A DNA stretch of 64,000 nt, taken from contig NZ_AP024109.1 in the NCBI RefSeq assembly GCF_016591715.1, forward strand, positions 5,332,001 through 5,396,000. Reading direction: 5' to 3'. This document shows positions 18,311 to 26,179 of the stretch, piece after piece (position 1 is the stretch's first letter; each line of letters starts with the position of its first letter). Under the pieces are notes generated by a model that did no database searches, had not been told where the DNA came from, and was given only the letters and a program-made list of their open reading frames with translations. This DNA comes from Mesorhizobium sp. J8. GTDB lineage: Bacteria; Pseudomonadota; Alphaproteobacteria; Rhizobiales; Rhizobiaceae. The translations under genes were made by a program, and so were the position numbers.

Positions 18311-18356
18311 GATGTTATCCAAAAAGTCTGCCGCTTTTTGGCGTCATGCTAAGGGG
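18311..18356. repeat. Short rhizobial hairpin repeat
   Basis: Imperfect inverted repeat GCATGATGTTATCCAAAAAG / CTTTTTGGCGTCATGC of the widespread rhizobial intergenic type. It sits between the palindrome at 18,263 and the start of the DUF2333-like gene. Confidence 0.6.
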
Positions 18357-18367
18357 GTGCCACAGCC

Positions 18368-19492
18368 ATGCTCGACCCGATCGTGAATTTCTTTACCCGG
18401 ATATTCCAGTGGATCGGCCGTGGCATAGGCTTCCTCATCGGCGTCATCCTGTGGCCGTTCATGTGGGTCGGCCGCTGGTACGGCCAGCGCGGCTGGATCC
18501 TCAAGGCCGTGGTCGGTCTCGCCCTCCTGGTGCTGATCGGCCTCTACGCCAATTTCTTCTACGCTACGCAGTGGTGGAATAGTTTCGATCCCAATTATCC
18601 AGACAAATACACCTTCGAGAAACGCAACGTTTCAGCCGGCGAGCAGGTTTCGGCCGGCAGCGGTACCGACACAGCCAAGACCTGCGGCAACTCGGCCATC
18701 GCCCAGGTCGCCGCCGATCTGACGGATTTCAACGTCAACCAGAATGCCTGGATCTCGTCGATGATCCTCTACAAGCTCGGCCTGTTCGGCATCAACTGGG
18801 ACAACACGCCATGGATGGACAACAAGGCGTCCTTCCAGCGCGGCATCAATCAGGCCGTGCGGCGAACCGCGACCGAGCTTGCCGACAATCTCGGCCGCGT
18901 GCGCACGACCTCCCAGATCGACGCCGACCTGCAGGATGCGCGCGGCAACCTGCAGTTCGACGAATACACCTGGTATTTTGGCCTCAACCCGTTCGGCCCC
19001 AAGACGCCGACGCCAAGCTACTATCGTGACGCGGTGCGTAAGCTGCGCTCCTTCAACGCCCGGCTTGCCACCTGCCAGGCGACGTTCGACGCCCGCGCCG
19101 ACAATCTCAAGCAATATATCGACCGCATCGCTTCCGACATCGGCTCGACCTCGGCGATCCTCAAGGAACGCGCCGAGAACCATAATGACGGCTGGTTCGA
19201 CTTCCGTGCCGACGATCGCTTCTGGTTCGCCTACGGCCAGCTCTACGCCTATTACGGCCTGATGAAGGGCGCCCAGGCCGACTTCGAGGACGTGATCAAG
19301 GAAAAGCACCTGCAGAGCCTGTGGGACACGATGGACCAGCAATTCGTGTCGGCGCTGCGTATCCAGCCTTTCATCATCGCCAATGGCCGCGAGGATGGCT
19401 GGCTCCTGCCGACGCATCTGACGACGATGGGCTTCTATATCCTGCGCGTTCGCTCCAACATGGTCGAAATCAGCAACGTGCTGACGCAATAG
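18368..19492 (+). CDS. DUF2333-like inner-membrane protein
   Basis: A 374-residue protein matching the uncharacterised DUF2333 family. Residues about 5-40 are aromatic and hydrophobic (GRGIGFLIGVILWPFMWVG). A clear membrane helix follows at about 50-72 (WILKAVVGLALLVLIGLYA). The remaining 300 residues are probably periplasmic and include LADNLGRVRTTSQIDADLQDARG and FDEYTWYFGLNPFGPKTP. There is no cleavable signal. Last gene of the five-gene unknown cluster; a terminator hairpin follows. It could anchor the coiled-coil/AAA+ proteins at the membrane, which is inference. Confidence 0.85.
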   Translation: MLDPIVNFFTRIFQWIGRGIGFLIGVILWPFMWVGRWYGQRGWILKAVVGLALLVLIGLYANFFYATQWWNSFDPNYPDKYTFEKRNVSAGEQVSAGSGTDTAKTCGNSAIAQVAADLTDFNVNQNAWISSMILYKLGLFGINWDNTPWMDNKASFQRGINQAVRRTATELADNLGRVRTTSQIDADLQDARGNLQFDEYTWYFGLNPFGPKTPTPSYYRDAVRKLRSFNARLATCQATFDARADNLKQYIDRIASDIGSTSAILKERAENHNDGWFDFRADDRFWFAYGQLYAYYGLMKGAQADFEDVIKEKHLQSLWDTMDQQFVSALRIQPFIIANGREDGWLLPTHLTTMGFYILRVRSNMVEISNVLTQ

Positions 19493-19504
19493 CGCCGTCC
19501 CCGG

Positions 19505-19549
19505 GCGACAGGGCGATGGCGGATTTGCGTCGTCGCCGCTGTCGCTTTT
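19505..19549 (+). terminator. Terminator after the DUF2333-like gene
   Basis: Stem GCGACAG / CTGTCGC with further inner pairing (GGCGA / TCGCC), followed by TTTT. It lies 12 bases after the stop. The rest of the 315-base gap to 19,807 shows no gene or recognised riboswitch, only the probable fhs promoter region. Confidence 0.6.
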
Positions 19550-19807
19550 CGCGCATTAGGCGGCTGTTTTGAGACGGCGGAGCGGCATCCGCTCTGGCTT
19601 CTATACGGCGCAACGACCGGGCCCGAGATGACCGCCTTGAAGAACCCAGGCTACAGGAACGCTCTTTCTTAACAGGAAACATAGTTGCATGGAAGTTGAC
19701 GCCGTCACAGCGACAGGGTTACATGCCCTTGCGTCCGGGCGGCGTTTCGACCATGCACGAATGATCGAACCCCTCCCCTCCACCGCCTACTCCAGAGGAA
19801 AGCCGTC

Positions 19808-21487
19808 ATGGCCGAAGTGAAGTCCGACATCGAGATCGCCCGCGCCGCCAAGAAGAAACCGATCCAGGAGATCGGCGCCAAGATCGGCATCCCCTATGAG
19901 CACCTTTTGCCTTACGGCCACGACAAGGCGAAGGTCTCGGCCGAGTTCATCAAATCGGTGAAGGGCAACAAGGACGGCAAGCTGATCCTCGTCACCGCCA
20001 TCAATCCGACACCGGCCGGCGAAGGCAAGACGACGACCACGGTCGGCCTCGGCGACGGTTTGAACCGCATCGGCAAGAAGGCGATCGTGTGCATCCGCGA
20101 AGCCTCGCTCGGCCCGAATTTCGGCATGAAGGGCGGTGCGGCCGGCGGCGGCCTCGCCCAGGTGGTGCCGATGGATGACATGAACCTCCACTTCACCGGC
20201 GATTTCCACGCCATCACCACCGCCCATAACCTGCTTTCGGCGCTGATCGACAACCACATCTATTGGGGCAACGAGCTCGGCATCGACATCCGCCGCGTCG
20301 CCTGGCGCCGCGTCATGGACATGAACGATCGGGCGCTGCGCGAGATCATCTGCTCGCTGGGCGGCGTCGCCAACGGCTTCCCGCGCGAGGCCGGCTTCGA
20401 CATCACCGTCGCCTCCGAAGTGATGGCAATCCTGTGCCTGGCCACCGATCTCAAGGACCTCGAGAAGCGGCTCGGCGATATCATCGTCGCTTATCGCCGC
20501 GACAAGTCGCCGGTCTATGCCCGTGACCTCAAGGCCGACGGCGCCATGGCGGTGCTGCTGAAGGACGCCATCCAGCCCAACCTGGTGCAGACGCTGGAGA
20601 ACAACCCGGCCTTCGTGCATGGCGGCCCGTTCGCCAACATCGCGCATGGCTGCAACTCGGTCGTCGCCACCACGACAGCGCTGAAGCTCGCCGACTATGT
20701 CGTCACCGAAGCCGGCTTCGGCGCCGACCTCGGCGCGGAAAAATTCTTCGACATCAAGTGCCGCAAGGCGGGCCTGAAGCCGGCGGCGGCGGTCATCGTC
20801 GCCACCGTGCGCGCCATGAAGATGAACGGCGGCGTCAAGAAGGAAGACCTCGGCAAGGAGAACATCGAGGCGGTCAAGAAGGGCTGCCTCAACCTCGGCC
20901 GTCACATCGAGAACGTGAAGCAGTTCGGCGTGCCGGCGGTGGTGGCGATCAACCACTTCACGACCGACACCGAGGCCGAGATCCAGGCGATGAAGGACTT
21001 CGTCAAGGCGCAAGGGGCCGAGGCGATCCTGTGCAAGCACTGGGCGCAAGGCTCGGCCGGCATCGAGGACCTCGCCCACAAGGTGGTCGAGATCGCCGAA
21101 TCCGGCGCCTCGCAGTTCTCGCCGCTCTATCCTGACGAGATGCCGCTGTTCGACAAGGTCAACACCATCGTCAAGCGCATCTACCGCGGCGACGAGGCGA
21201 TCGCCGACAAGTCGATCCGCGACCAGTTGCATGCCTGGGAACAGGCCGGCTACGGCAACCTGCCGGTCTGCATGGCCAAGACCCAGTACTCGTTTTCGAC
21301 TGACCCCAACCTGCGCGGCGCGCCGACCGGCCACACCGTGCCGGTGCGTGAGGTCAGGCTCTCGGCAGGCGCCGGCTTCGTCGTCATCATCTGCGGCGAG
21401 ATCATGACCATGCCTGGCCTGCCCAAGGCGCCGTCCTCGGAAAAGATCTTCCTCAACGAGCAAGGTCAGATCGAAGGCCTGTTCTAA
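19808..21487 (+). CDS. fhs: Formate-tetrahydrofolate ligase
   Basis: A 559-residue cytosolic enzyme that makes 10-formyltetrahydrofolate from formate, ATP and tetrahydrofolate. The P-loop is [14 protein letters not shown] (about 62-75). It is followed by [45 protein letters not shown] and the C-terminal [10 protein letters not shown]. Length matches the family (about 557). The start has AGAGGAAAG upstream. It stands alone with its own terminator. It links formate to one-carbon metabolism, which in rhizobia often serves methylotrophic or glycine-derived carbon flow. Confidence 0.97.
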   Translation: MAEVKSDIEIARAAKKKPIQEIGAKIGIPYEHLLPYGHDKAKVSAEFIKSVKGNKDGKLILVTAINPTPAGEGKTTTTVGLGDGLNRIGKKAIVCIREASLGPNFGMKGGAAGGGLAQVVPMDDMNLHFTGDFHAITTAHNLLSALIDNHIYWGNELGIDIRRVAWRRVMDMNDRALREIICSLGGVANGFPREAGFDITVASEVMAILCLATDLKDLEKRLGDIIVAYRRDKSPVYARDLKADGAMAVLLKDAIQPNLVQTLENNPAFVHGGPFANIAHGCNSVVATTTALKLADYVVTEAGFGADLGAEKFFDIKCRKAGLKPAAAVIVATVRAMKMNGGVKKEDLGKENIEAVKKGCLNLGRHIENVKQFGVPAVVAINHFTTDTEAEIQAMKDFVKAQGAEAILCKHWAQGSAGIEDLAHKVVEIAESGASQFSPLYPDEMPLFDKVNTIVKRIYRGDEAIADKSIRDQLHAWEQAGYGNLPVCMAKTQYSFSTDPNLRGAPTGHTVPVREVRLSAGAGFVVIICGEIMTMPGLPKAPSSEKIFLNEQGQIEGLF

Positions 21488-21513
21488 ACATCCTTCGGGC
21501 CGGGCACGATCCA

Positions 21514-21542
21514 GGGCGCCGCCTCATCGCGGCGCCCTTTTT
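21514..21542 (+). terminator. Rho-independent terminator of fhs
   Basis: Perfect 9-bp stem GGGCGCCGC / GCGGCGCCC with a 6-base loop and five T. It lies 27 bases after the fhs stop and also serves the convergent membrane-protein gene from the other side only weakly. Confidence 0.88.
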
Positions 21543-21555
21543 GCTTCGCCGGCTT

Positions 21556-22869
21556 TCACGCCACCGTGGGCGAGCCGAACTTCTTGATGCCGGCGACCGA
21601 CATCGAGACGAATTGGTCGAGAATGGCGAAGAAGATGTCTAGGCTGAAGCCGAACAGGAAAGCGAAGGTGAACAGGCTGAAGCCAATGCCGGTGACCTCG
21701 CCGCCGAGCTTGGTGCCGGGCGCCATGAACCAGGCGAGGATCATGCCGGCAAGCCCGCCGAGCGCGATCCGGTGGATGAGGCGCGACAGCGGCGGATTGG
21801 GCAGAAGCGGGTTCAGGATCATGCGCATGTGGAACATGATGCCGCCAAGCGCGCCGTAGAGCGCGGGCAGGATCCACAGCGCATACGGGCTGAGGACCTC
21901 GCTCAGCGTCTTGGCCTGCAATGTCAGCGTCGAAATCGAATTCGGCGTGATGGTGATGACGCCTTCGCATTGGAGGTCGCGTGTCGCCTCGTCGAAATCC
22001 GCGTTCACGTCTTCCACCTGGCCGGCCGCGCCGGTGGCGCTCACGGCTTGGATGCCGCCCTGCAGGTTGCCGTTGTTCCTGCAATCAAAATCCGACTGCT
22101 TGAGCGGCTGGCTGTTTCCGGTCCCGCCTTGCTGCTGCGCCAGCGCGACCTGCTGGCCGCAGAACTGGTCTATGGCCATCTGACGGGGATTCGAGAAATC
22201 GAGCGGCGCGCCCGCTTTGGCCGAGGAAGCCGAAAGCTTGCAATAGGCCCATTGCATGCCCCAGAGCGGAAACGGCGCCTCCTGCGTCATGAACCCCTGC
22301 GCCCGCACCAGCAACGAGGAGAAGCGCTGGTCGAGCGAATGCAGGCTGTCGACGGAATTGTAATAGGCGTCTTTCAACAGCGTCAGGTCGGTGGTCGACG
22401 CCGGCTGGGCGATGGCCGAGCTCAGTTGTTTCTTCGTCGCCCAGACCTGCCGGATCGACTGTCCGAACCGGGCGCTGAAATCATTGTTGTCGATCTCCTG
22501 CAGCTCCGCATTGATCGAGACGCCCCTGTTGTAGACATAGGTCAGCTTGCCGATGACGACCATCATCGTCACCGACAGGGCGATGAGAAAATAGGTCGCG
22601 AGCGCGGTCCGGCGTGACATGTCGCCCGGCGACCAGCCGGTGCGCAGCGCAGCCAGGGTGGAAAACGGCACGGTGTTGGAACACTCGTTGAGCACCGTCT
22701 GGAGTTTGACGACCTCGGGCTGGCTAGCCGTCGCATCGCAGAGCTTTTCCGCATCGCCGATCGCGGCGAAGAGTGCGCTGTCCTTGAACACGCCGTAGCG
22801 GCCATAGCCGGCAACCAGCTTGGCGTCGGCAAGCAACCCGGAGACAAGAGGATCATGGGATGTCGTCAT
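21556..22869 (-). CDS. Unknown multi-pass membrane protein
   Basis: A 437-residue protein I do not recognise. One membrane helix lies at about 92-112 (ATYFLIALSVTMMVVIG). Then comes a helical extracytoplasmic domain of about 220 residues containing Gln-rich QQVALAQQQGGTGNSQ and paired cysteines. Three or four helices lie near the end (LWILPALYGALGGIMFHMRM, ALGGLAGMILAWFMAPG, TFAFLFGFSLDIFFAIL). The ATG at 22869 is chosen because GAGGGG lies before it; the frame is open 15 codons further up. It follows a small secreted-protein gene by 16 bases, so the two are probably co-transcribed. Confidence 0.8.
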   Translation of the reverse strand: MTTSHDPLVSGLLADAKLVAGYGRYGVFKDSALFAAIGDAEKLCDATASQPEVVKLQTVLNECSNTVPFSTLAALRTGWSPGDMSRRTALATYFLIALSVTMMVVIGKLTYVYNRGVSINAELQEIDNNDFSARFGQSIRQVWATKKQLSSAIAQPASTTDLTLLKDAYYNSVDSLHSLDQRFSSLLVRAQGFMTQEAPFPLWGMQWAYCKLSASSAKAGAPLDFSNPRQMAIDQFCGQQVALAQQQGGTGNSQPLKQSDFDCRNNGNLQGGIQAVSATGAAGQVEDVNADFDEATRDLQCEGVITITPNSISTLTLQAKTLSEVLSPYALWILPALYGALGGIMFHMRMILNPLLPNPPLSRLIHRIALGGLAGMILAWFMAPGTKLGGEVTGIGFSLFTFAFLFGFSLDIFFAILDQFVSMSVAGIKKFGSPTVA

Positions 22870-22885
22870 CGCGTCCCCTCGACGA

Positions 22886-23101
22886 CTAGCCCAGATAACC
22901 CGGCACGAAACCATATTGCGACGGGCACCCGCACGGATAGCCCGCCGGCCCGGGCGGCTGCGCCCAGCACCAGAAGAATTGGGTGAAGCAGATCGTACCC
23001 GGCGCGTGGGGCGGGACCTGTGCGAAGGCGGGCCACGGCAACAGCGCCGCGCCGACGGCGAGGATCAGGACGACCACGGTTCGTGCAACGCGCGCTTCCA
23101 A
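22886..23101 (-). CDS. Small secreted Cys-rich protein, unknown
   Basis: About 71 residues. A hydrophobic signal peptide VVVLILAVGAALLPWPAFA is followed by a mature part of about 45 residues rich in Pro, Gly and aromatic residues with four cysteines (ICFTQFFWCW, YPCGCPSQYG). No ATG is available. TTG at 23,101 has GGGGGC six bases before it and is the best guess; TTG at 23,113 is the alternative. The gene precedes the unknown membrane-protein gene by 16 bases. That it is real rests on the good signal peptide and the operon position. Confidence 0.5.
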   Translation of the reverse strand: MEARVARTVVVLILAVGAALLPWPAFAQVPPHAPGTICFTQFFWCWAQPPGPAGYPCGCPSQYGFVPGYLG

Positions 23102-23217
23102 TCCAGCCCCCAAAAGCCAACCGCGCTTACTCGCATGCGCGGCGACTTTGCGAAAATACCGGAACGGCTTCCGTGAAATGGCTCACGCTCTGCCTGGAAA
23201 TCGGCCGCTAAAGGCAA

Positions 23218-23240
23218 AGGCGCCGCGTCCGGCGGCGCCT
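23218..23240 (-). terminator. Terminator after the isochorismatase-like gene
   Basis: Perfect 9-bp stem AGGCGCCGC / GCGGCGCCT with a 5-base loop. On the minus strand it is followed by TTGCCTTT, 26 bases past the stop. The facing side has CTCTTTC. Confidence 0.65.
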
Positions 23241-23265
23241 CTTTCTCGCCCGAAAACGATTCGAG

Positions 23266-23907
23266 CTAGGCGGCGTTCCGCTGCAAGGCCCGCTGGTTGG
23301 ACGCGTAGATCGTGTCGCGTTCGGGCAGCTTCCCGGTCTTCAGGCAATCGATCCATTCGGCGGTCTTCAGCACTGCGGCGAAGCGCGACTGCAGAACCAC
23401 GCTCACCACCCGGTGTATGTCCTCGGCCGACGCATAGCCGGCGCTGTTGGCATAGGGCACCGAGCCGCTGGCATCCGACAGGAACTCGACCGCAAAGCCC
23501 ATATGCACGGCGTGGATGATGGTCGACAGGTCGCAATTGTGGGTCATGTAGCCGACGACGGCGATCGTATCGATGGCATTGCCGCGCAACCAGGTTTCCA
23601 GATCCGTGCCGGTGAAGGCCGAAGGCAGCGTCTTTTCGACATAGTGGTCGCGGCCTCGCCCGGCGATTTCGGCATGCAACTCGCCGCCATGGCTGCCCTT
23701 GGCGAAGATCGGCGAGGTCTCGGGCGCCATCTGCTTGACGACGACGATCTTGATGCCGGCCGCCGCGGCCGCGTCCATGGCGCGCGCGACATTGGCCACG
23801 GTCTCGGCGAAGGGCGGATGCTGGATGGCGAGATTGCCGCCGTCATAGTCGTTCTGGACATCGACGACGACAAGCGCGCGGCGCGGGTGGGTGGCTGGTG
23901 CTGACAT
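23266..23907 (-). CDS. Isochorismatase-family cysteine hydrolase
   Basis: A 213-residue cytosolic hydrolase of the isochorismatase/nicotinamidase fold. The catalytic triad is visible as Asp in VVVDVQNDY, Lys in VEKTLPSAF, and Cys in VGYMTHNCDLST, the cis-peptide-preceded active-site loop. The substrate is open (amide or isochorismate type). It is divergent from a GlxA-type regulator with about 120 bases between starts, and such pairs often have the regulator control the hydrolase. The ATG follows AGGAGAA. Confidence 0.9.
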   Translation of the reverse strand: MSAPATHPRRALVVVDVQNDYDGGNLAIQHPPFAETVANVARAMDAAAAAGIKIVVVKQMAPETSPIFAKGSHGGELHAEIAGRGRDHYVEKTLPSAFTGTDLETWLRGNAIDTIAVVGYMTHNCDLSTIIHAVHMGFAVEFLSDASGSVPYANSAGYASAEDIHRVVSVVLQSRFAAVLKTAEWIDCLKTGKLPERDTIYASNQRALQRNAA

Positions 23908-24029
23908 GGCGGTTCTCCTTTCGACCGGGTTGATGGCGCAAAGCTAGGCGGATGTTTCGGGTCGAGAAAGTGGCCCGATTGACATCATTCGAAAGAATTG
24001 AGACATTCGGCTTTTAATGGAGCGATGCC

Positions 24030-25016
24030 ATGAGGAACCCGATCATCGCCGCTGTCGCTTTCGATGGCATCAGCCCGTTCCACCTTTCCGTGCCGTGCCT
24101 GGTGTTCGGCGCAGATCGAACCAGGCTCGGGCTGCCGCGCTTCGACTTCCGCGTCTGCGCGATGGAGGACGGACCCATTCATACCGATGCGGGGCTGAGC
24201 ATCGTCGTGCCACACGATCTTTCGGCGCTCGACGAGGCCGACATCGTCATCATCCCAAGCTGGAAGGATCTCGAGGCTCCCTTGGCCGCGCCGTTCAAGG
24301 AGGCGCTGCAACGCGCACATCGGCGCGGCGCGCTGATCGTCGGCTTGTGCCTCGGCACCTTCGCCATTGCCGGCGCCGGATTGCTGGCCGGGCGCAAGGC
24401 AACGACCCACTGGGCCTATACGGACCAGTTGCAGAGGCTTCACCCTGACATCTCAATCGACGCCGACGTGCTCTATGTCGACGAGGGCGACATCATCACC
24501 TCCGCCGGCGTCGCCGCCGGGCTCGACTGCTGCCTGCACATCGTGCGTGCGCGTTATGGCGCGGAGGCGGCGCTGCGGCTTGCGCGCCATGTCGTGCTCT
24601 CGCCGCACCGGCAGGGCGGGCAGGCGCAGTTCATCGAGCGCCCGCTTGCGCCGACGCCGAACGCCGACCGCTTCGCCAAGGCCCTCGATGATGTGCGGGC
24701 ATCGCTCGGCGAAGCCCACAGCCTGGACAGTGTCGCCGAAGCAGCGGGCCTTACCCGCCGCACCTTCACGCGCCGCTTCCAGAAAACCACCGGCACCAGC
24801 TTCGGCGACTGGCTGGCCGACCAACGGGTGGCGCTGGCGCAAAGGCTGCTGGAGCAGACGGACAAATCGATGGACATCGTGGCCTTCGAAGCCGGCTTCG
24901 GCAGCGCCACTTCGCTGCGCCAGCACTTTGCCGCGCGGCTTAGGACTTCGCCGCGGCAATACCGCCGCGAGTTTTCCCGAAACACCAAGGCGCCAGGCGC
25001 AATCAGCCTCTTGTAG
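24030..25016 (+). CDS. GlxA-family transcriptional regulator
   Basis: A 328-residue regulator. Residues 1-190 form a DJ-1/PfpI class I amidotransferase-like domain (VGLCLGTFAIAGAGLLAGRKATTHWAYTD, of which GLCLGT is the nucleophile-elbow region). Residues about 215-325 form an AraC-type double helix-turn-helix (LDSVAEAAGLTRRTFTRRFQ and MDIVAFEAGFGSATSLRQHF). The layout matches FtrA/GlxA/ArgR-type regulators of amine or amino acid use. The ATG follows GGAGCG. Its stop overlaps the convergent acetyltransferase by 14 bases. The likely target is the divergent isochorismatase-like gene. Confidence 0.9.
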   Translation: MRNPIIAAVAFDGISPFHLSVPCLVFGADRTRLGLPRFDFRVCAMEDGPIHTDAGLSIVVPHDLSALDEADIVIIPSWKDLEAPLAAPFKEALQRAHRRGALIVGLCLGTFAIAGAGLLAGRKATTHWAYTDQLQRLHPDISIDADVLYVDEGDIITSAGVAAGLDCCLHIVRARYGAEAALRLARHVVLSPHRQGGQAQFIERPLAPTPNADRFAKALDDVRASLGEAHSLDSVAEAAGLTRRTFTRRFQKTTGTSFGDWLADQRVALAQRLLEQTDKSMDIVAFEAGFGSATSLRQHFAARLRTSPRQYRREFSRNTKAPGAISLL

Positions 25017-25560
25017 TGGCCCGTGCCGGGTTGCCGACAACGGTTGTGTCGGCCGCCACATCGCGGGTCACCATCGCGCCCGCGCCGACGATGGCGCCCG
25101 CGCCGATGCTGACGCCGGCGAGGATCACCGCGCTGCCGCCGATCCAGGCGTTGTCGCCAATTGTCACCGGCTTTGCGATCTCCAGCCCGGCCAGCCGTCC
25201 AGCGGCTTCGCGATGATGCTCGGCGCAGTAGATCTGCACATTGGGGCCAAGCAGCGTCCGCTTGCCGATGCGCACCGGAGCGGTGTCGAGGATGGTGCAG
25301 CCGGCATTGAGGAAGACGCCCTCGCCGAGAAACAGGTTGAATCCATAGGCGCAATGGAACGGCGCCTCGATGCGCGCTCCCTCGCCCGCACTACCGAGCA
25401 GGGCCCGCAAGGCCGGAGCGATATTGCCGCGCTGCCGGGGCGGCAGGCCGTTATGCTCGAACACCGCATCGCGCGCGGTGACGCGCAACGCTTCCAGCTC
25501 ATCGTCGATGCAGCTGTACCACTCGCCCGCCGCCATCTTCATGCGCTCACTTGCCGTCAT
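25003..25560 (-). CDS. Maltose/galactoside O-acetyltransferase family (NodL-like)
   Basis: A 185-residue hexapeptide-repeat acetyltransferase. The N-terminal Mac domain (MAAGEWYSCIDDELEALR) is followed by the left-handed beta-helix (NAGCTILDTAPVRIGKRTLLG) with the catalytic His in YCAEHHREAAGR, and the coil WIGGSAVILAGVSIGAGAIVGAG. It transfers acetyl from acetyl-CoA to a sugar hydroxyl. The ATG at 25,560 follows GGAGG; a longer frame to 25,641 only reads the upstream tandem repeat. The family includes NodL, but no nod genes are near, so a housekeeping sugar acetyltransferase is more likely. Confidence 0.88.
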   Translation of the reverse strand: MTASERMKMAAGEWYSCIDDELEALRVTARDAVFEHNGLPPRQRGNIAPALRALLGSAGEGARIEAPFHCAYGFNLFLGEGVFLNAGCTILDTAPVRIGKRTLLGPNVQIYCAEHHREAAGRLAGLEIAKPVTIGDNAWIGGSAVILAGVSIGAGAIVGAGAMVTRDVAADTTVVGNPARATTRG

Positions 25561-25586
25561 GGCGACACCTCCGGATTTCGTCTGCT

Positions 25587-25628
25587 GCCAAAGCATAGTC
25601 GCCAAGGCATAGTAGCCAAGGCATAGTC
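25587..25628. repeat. Three tandem 14-bp repeats upstream of acetyltransferase gene
   Basis: Units GCCAAAGCATAGTC, GCCAAGGCATAGTA and GCCAAGGCATAGTC lie head to tail. They begin 26 bases upstream of the acetyltransferase start and lie in its promoter or 5' leader. The spacing is 14 bases, not a whole helical turn. It may be an operator array or a slipped-strand expansion. Confidence 0.75.
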
Positions 25629-25680
25629 GATTGTCTGACAAAGCCTCGTGGCCAAACGACCTGCTTATGCTAGCTTGCCA

Positions 25681-25706
25681 TCACGGAACCGAGCGAGGTT
25701 CCGTGA
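25681..25706 (+). promoter_or_regulatory. Hairpin in the 5' leader of the DUF4126-like gene
   Basis: Perfect 10-bp inverted repeat TCACGGAACC-6 nt-GGTTCCGTGA ending 11 bases before the start codon and abutting the GAGGGGG ribosome-binding site. It could control translation or be an operator. The strand is set by the following gene. Confidence 0.45.
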
Positions 25707-25717
25707 CGAGGGGGATC

Positions 25718-26179
25718 ATGCTTTACCTTGTTGCATTGCTGATTGGCGTCGTCACCGGCCTTCGTGTCGGAACGGCGCTTGCCGTCACAGCCTGGGGCGC
25801 TTGGCTCGGCTGGCTGCCTGTCGCGAACACCTGGGCGAGCTTCACGGGCCATTGGATCGCCGTCGGCATCTTCACCATCCTGGCCATAGTCGAACTCATT
25901 GCCGATCAACTGCCGTCGACGCCCAGCCGCAAGGTGCCGCCGCAGTTCGGCACGCGTGTCGTCGTCGGCGCCTTCTGCGGCGCGGTCATCGGCGCGACCG
26001 CCAGCGCCACCATCGGCGGCCTGATCGCCGGCGCGATCGGCGCGGTGATCGGCACGCTGGGCGGCGCGGAAGCGCGTGCGCGACTGGCAGCGGCCTTCGG
26101 CAAGGATCCGCCCGCCGCCTTCATCGAGGACGCGGTGGCCATCATCGGCGGCCTGCTGGTCGTGGCGGCGGTCGCATGA
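25718..26179 (+). CDS. DUF4126-like small membrane protein
   Basis: A 153-residue inner-membrane protein with three or four hydrophobic segments (LYLVALLIGVVTGLRVGTA, HWIAVGIFTILAIVELIAD, a glycine/alanine-rich helix pair near 85-115, AIIGGLLVVAAVA). Asp and Pro in ELIADQLPSTPSR and the Gly-rich pattern match DUF4126. The function is unknown. The start at 25,718 is set by GAGGGGG. Its stop overlaps the start of the next gene by 4 bases (ATGA), so the two are translationally coupled. Confidence 0.8.
   Translation: MLYLVALLIGVVTGLRVGTALAVTAWGAWLGWLPVANTWASFTGHWIAVGIFTILAIVELIADQLPSTPSRKVPPQFGTRVVVGAFCGAVIGATASATIGGLIAGAIGAVIGTLGGAEARARLAAAFGKDPPAAFIEDAVAIIGGLLVVAAVA

Noticed and set aside
25003..25560. 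Nodulation gene nodL
   Set aside because: The family match is general and no other nodulation genes or nod boxes are seen.
25587..25628. CRISPR array
   Set aside because: Units are 14 bases with no spacers; these are simple tandem repeats.
25648..26175. N-terminal extension of the flavin reductase to 634 residues
   Set aside because: The extension is the DUF4126-like gene read in the wrong frame; the ATG at 26,176 gives the normal start of the FAD domain.
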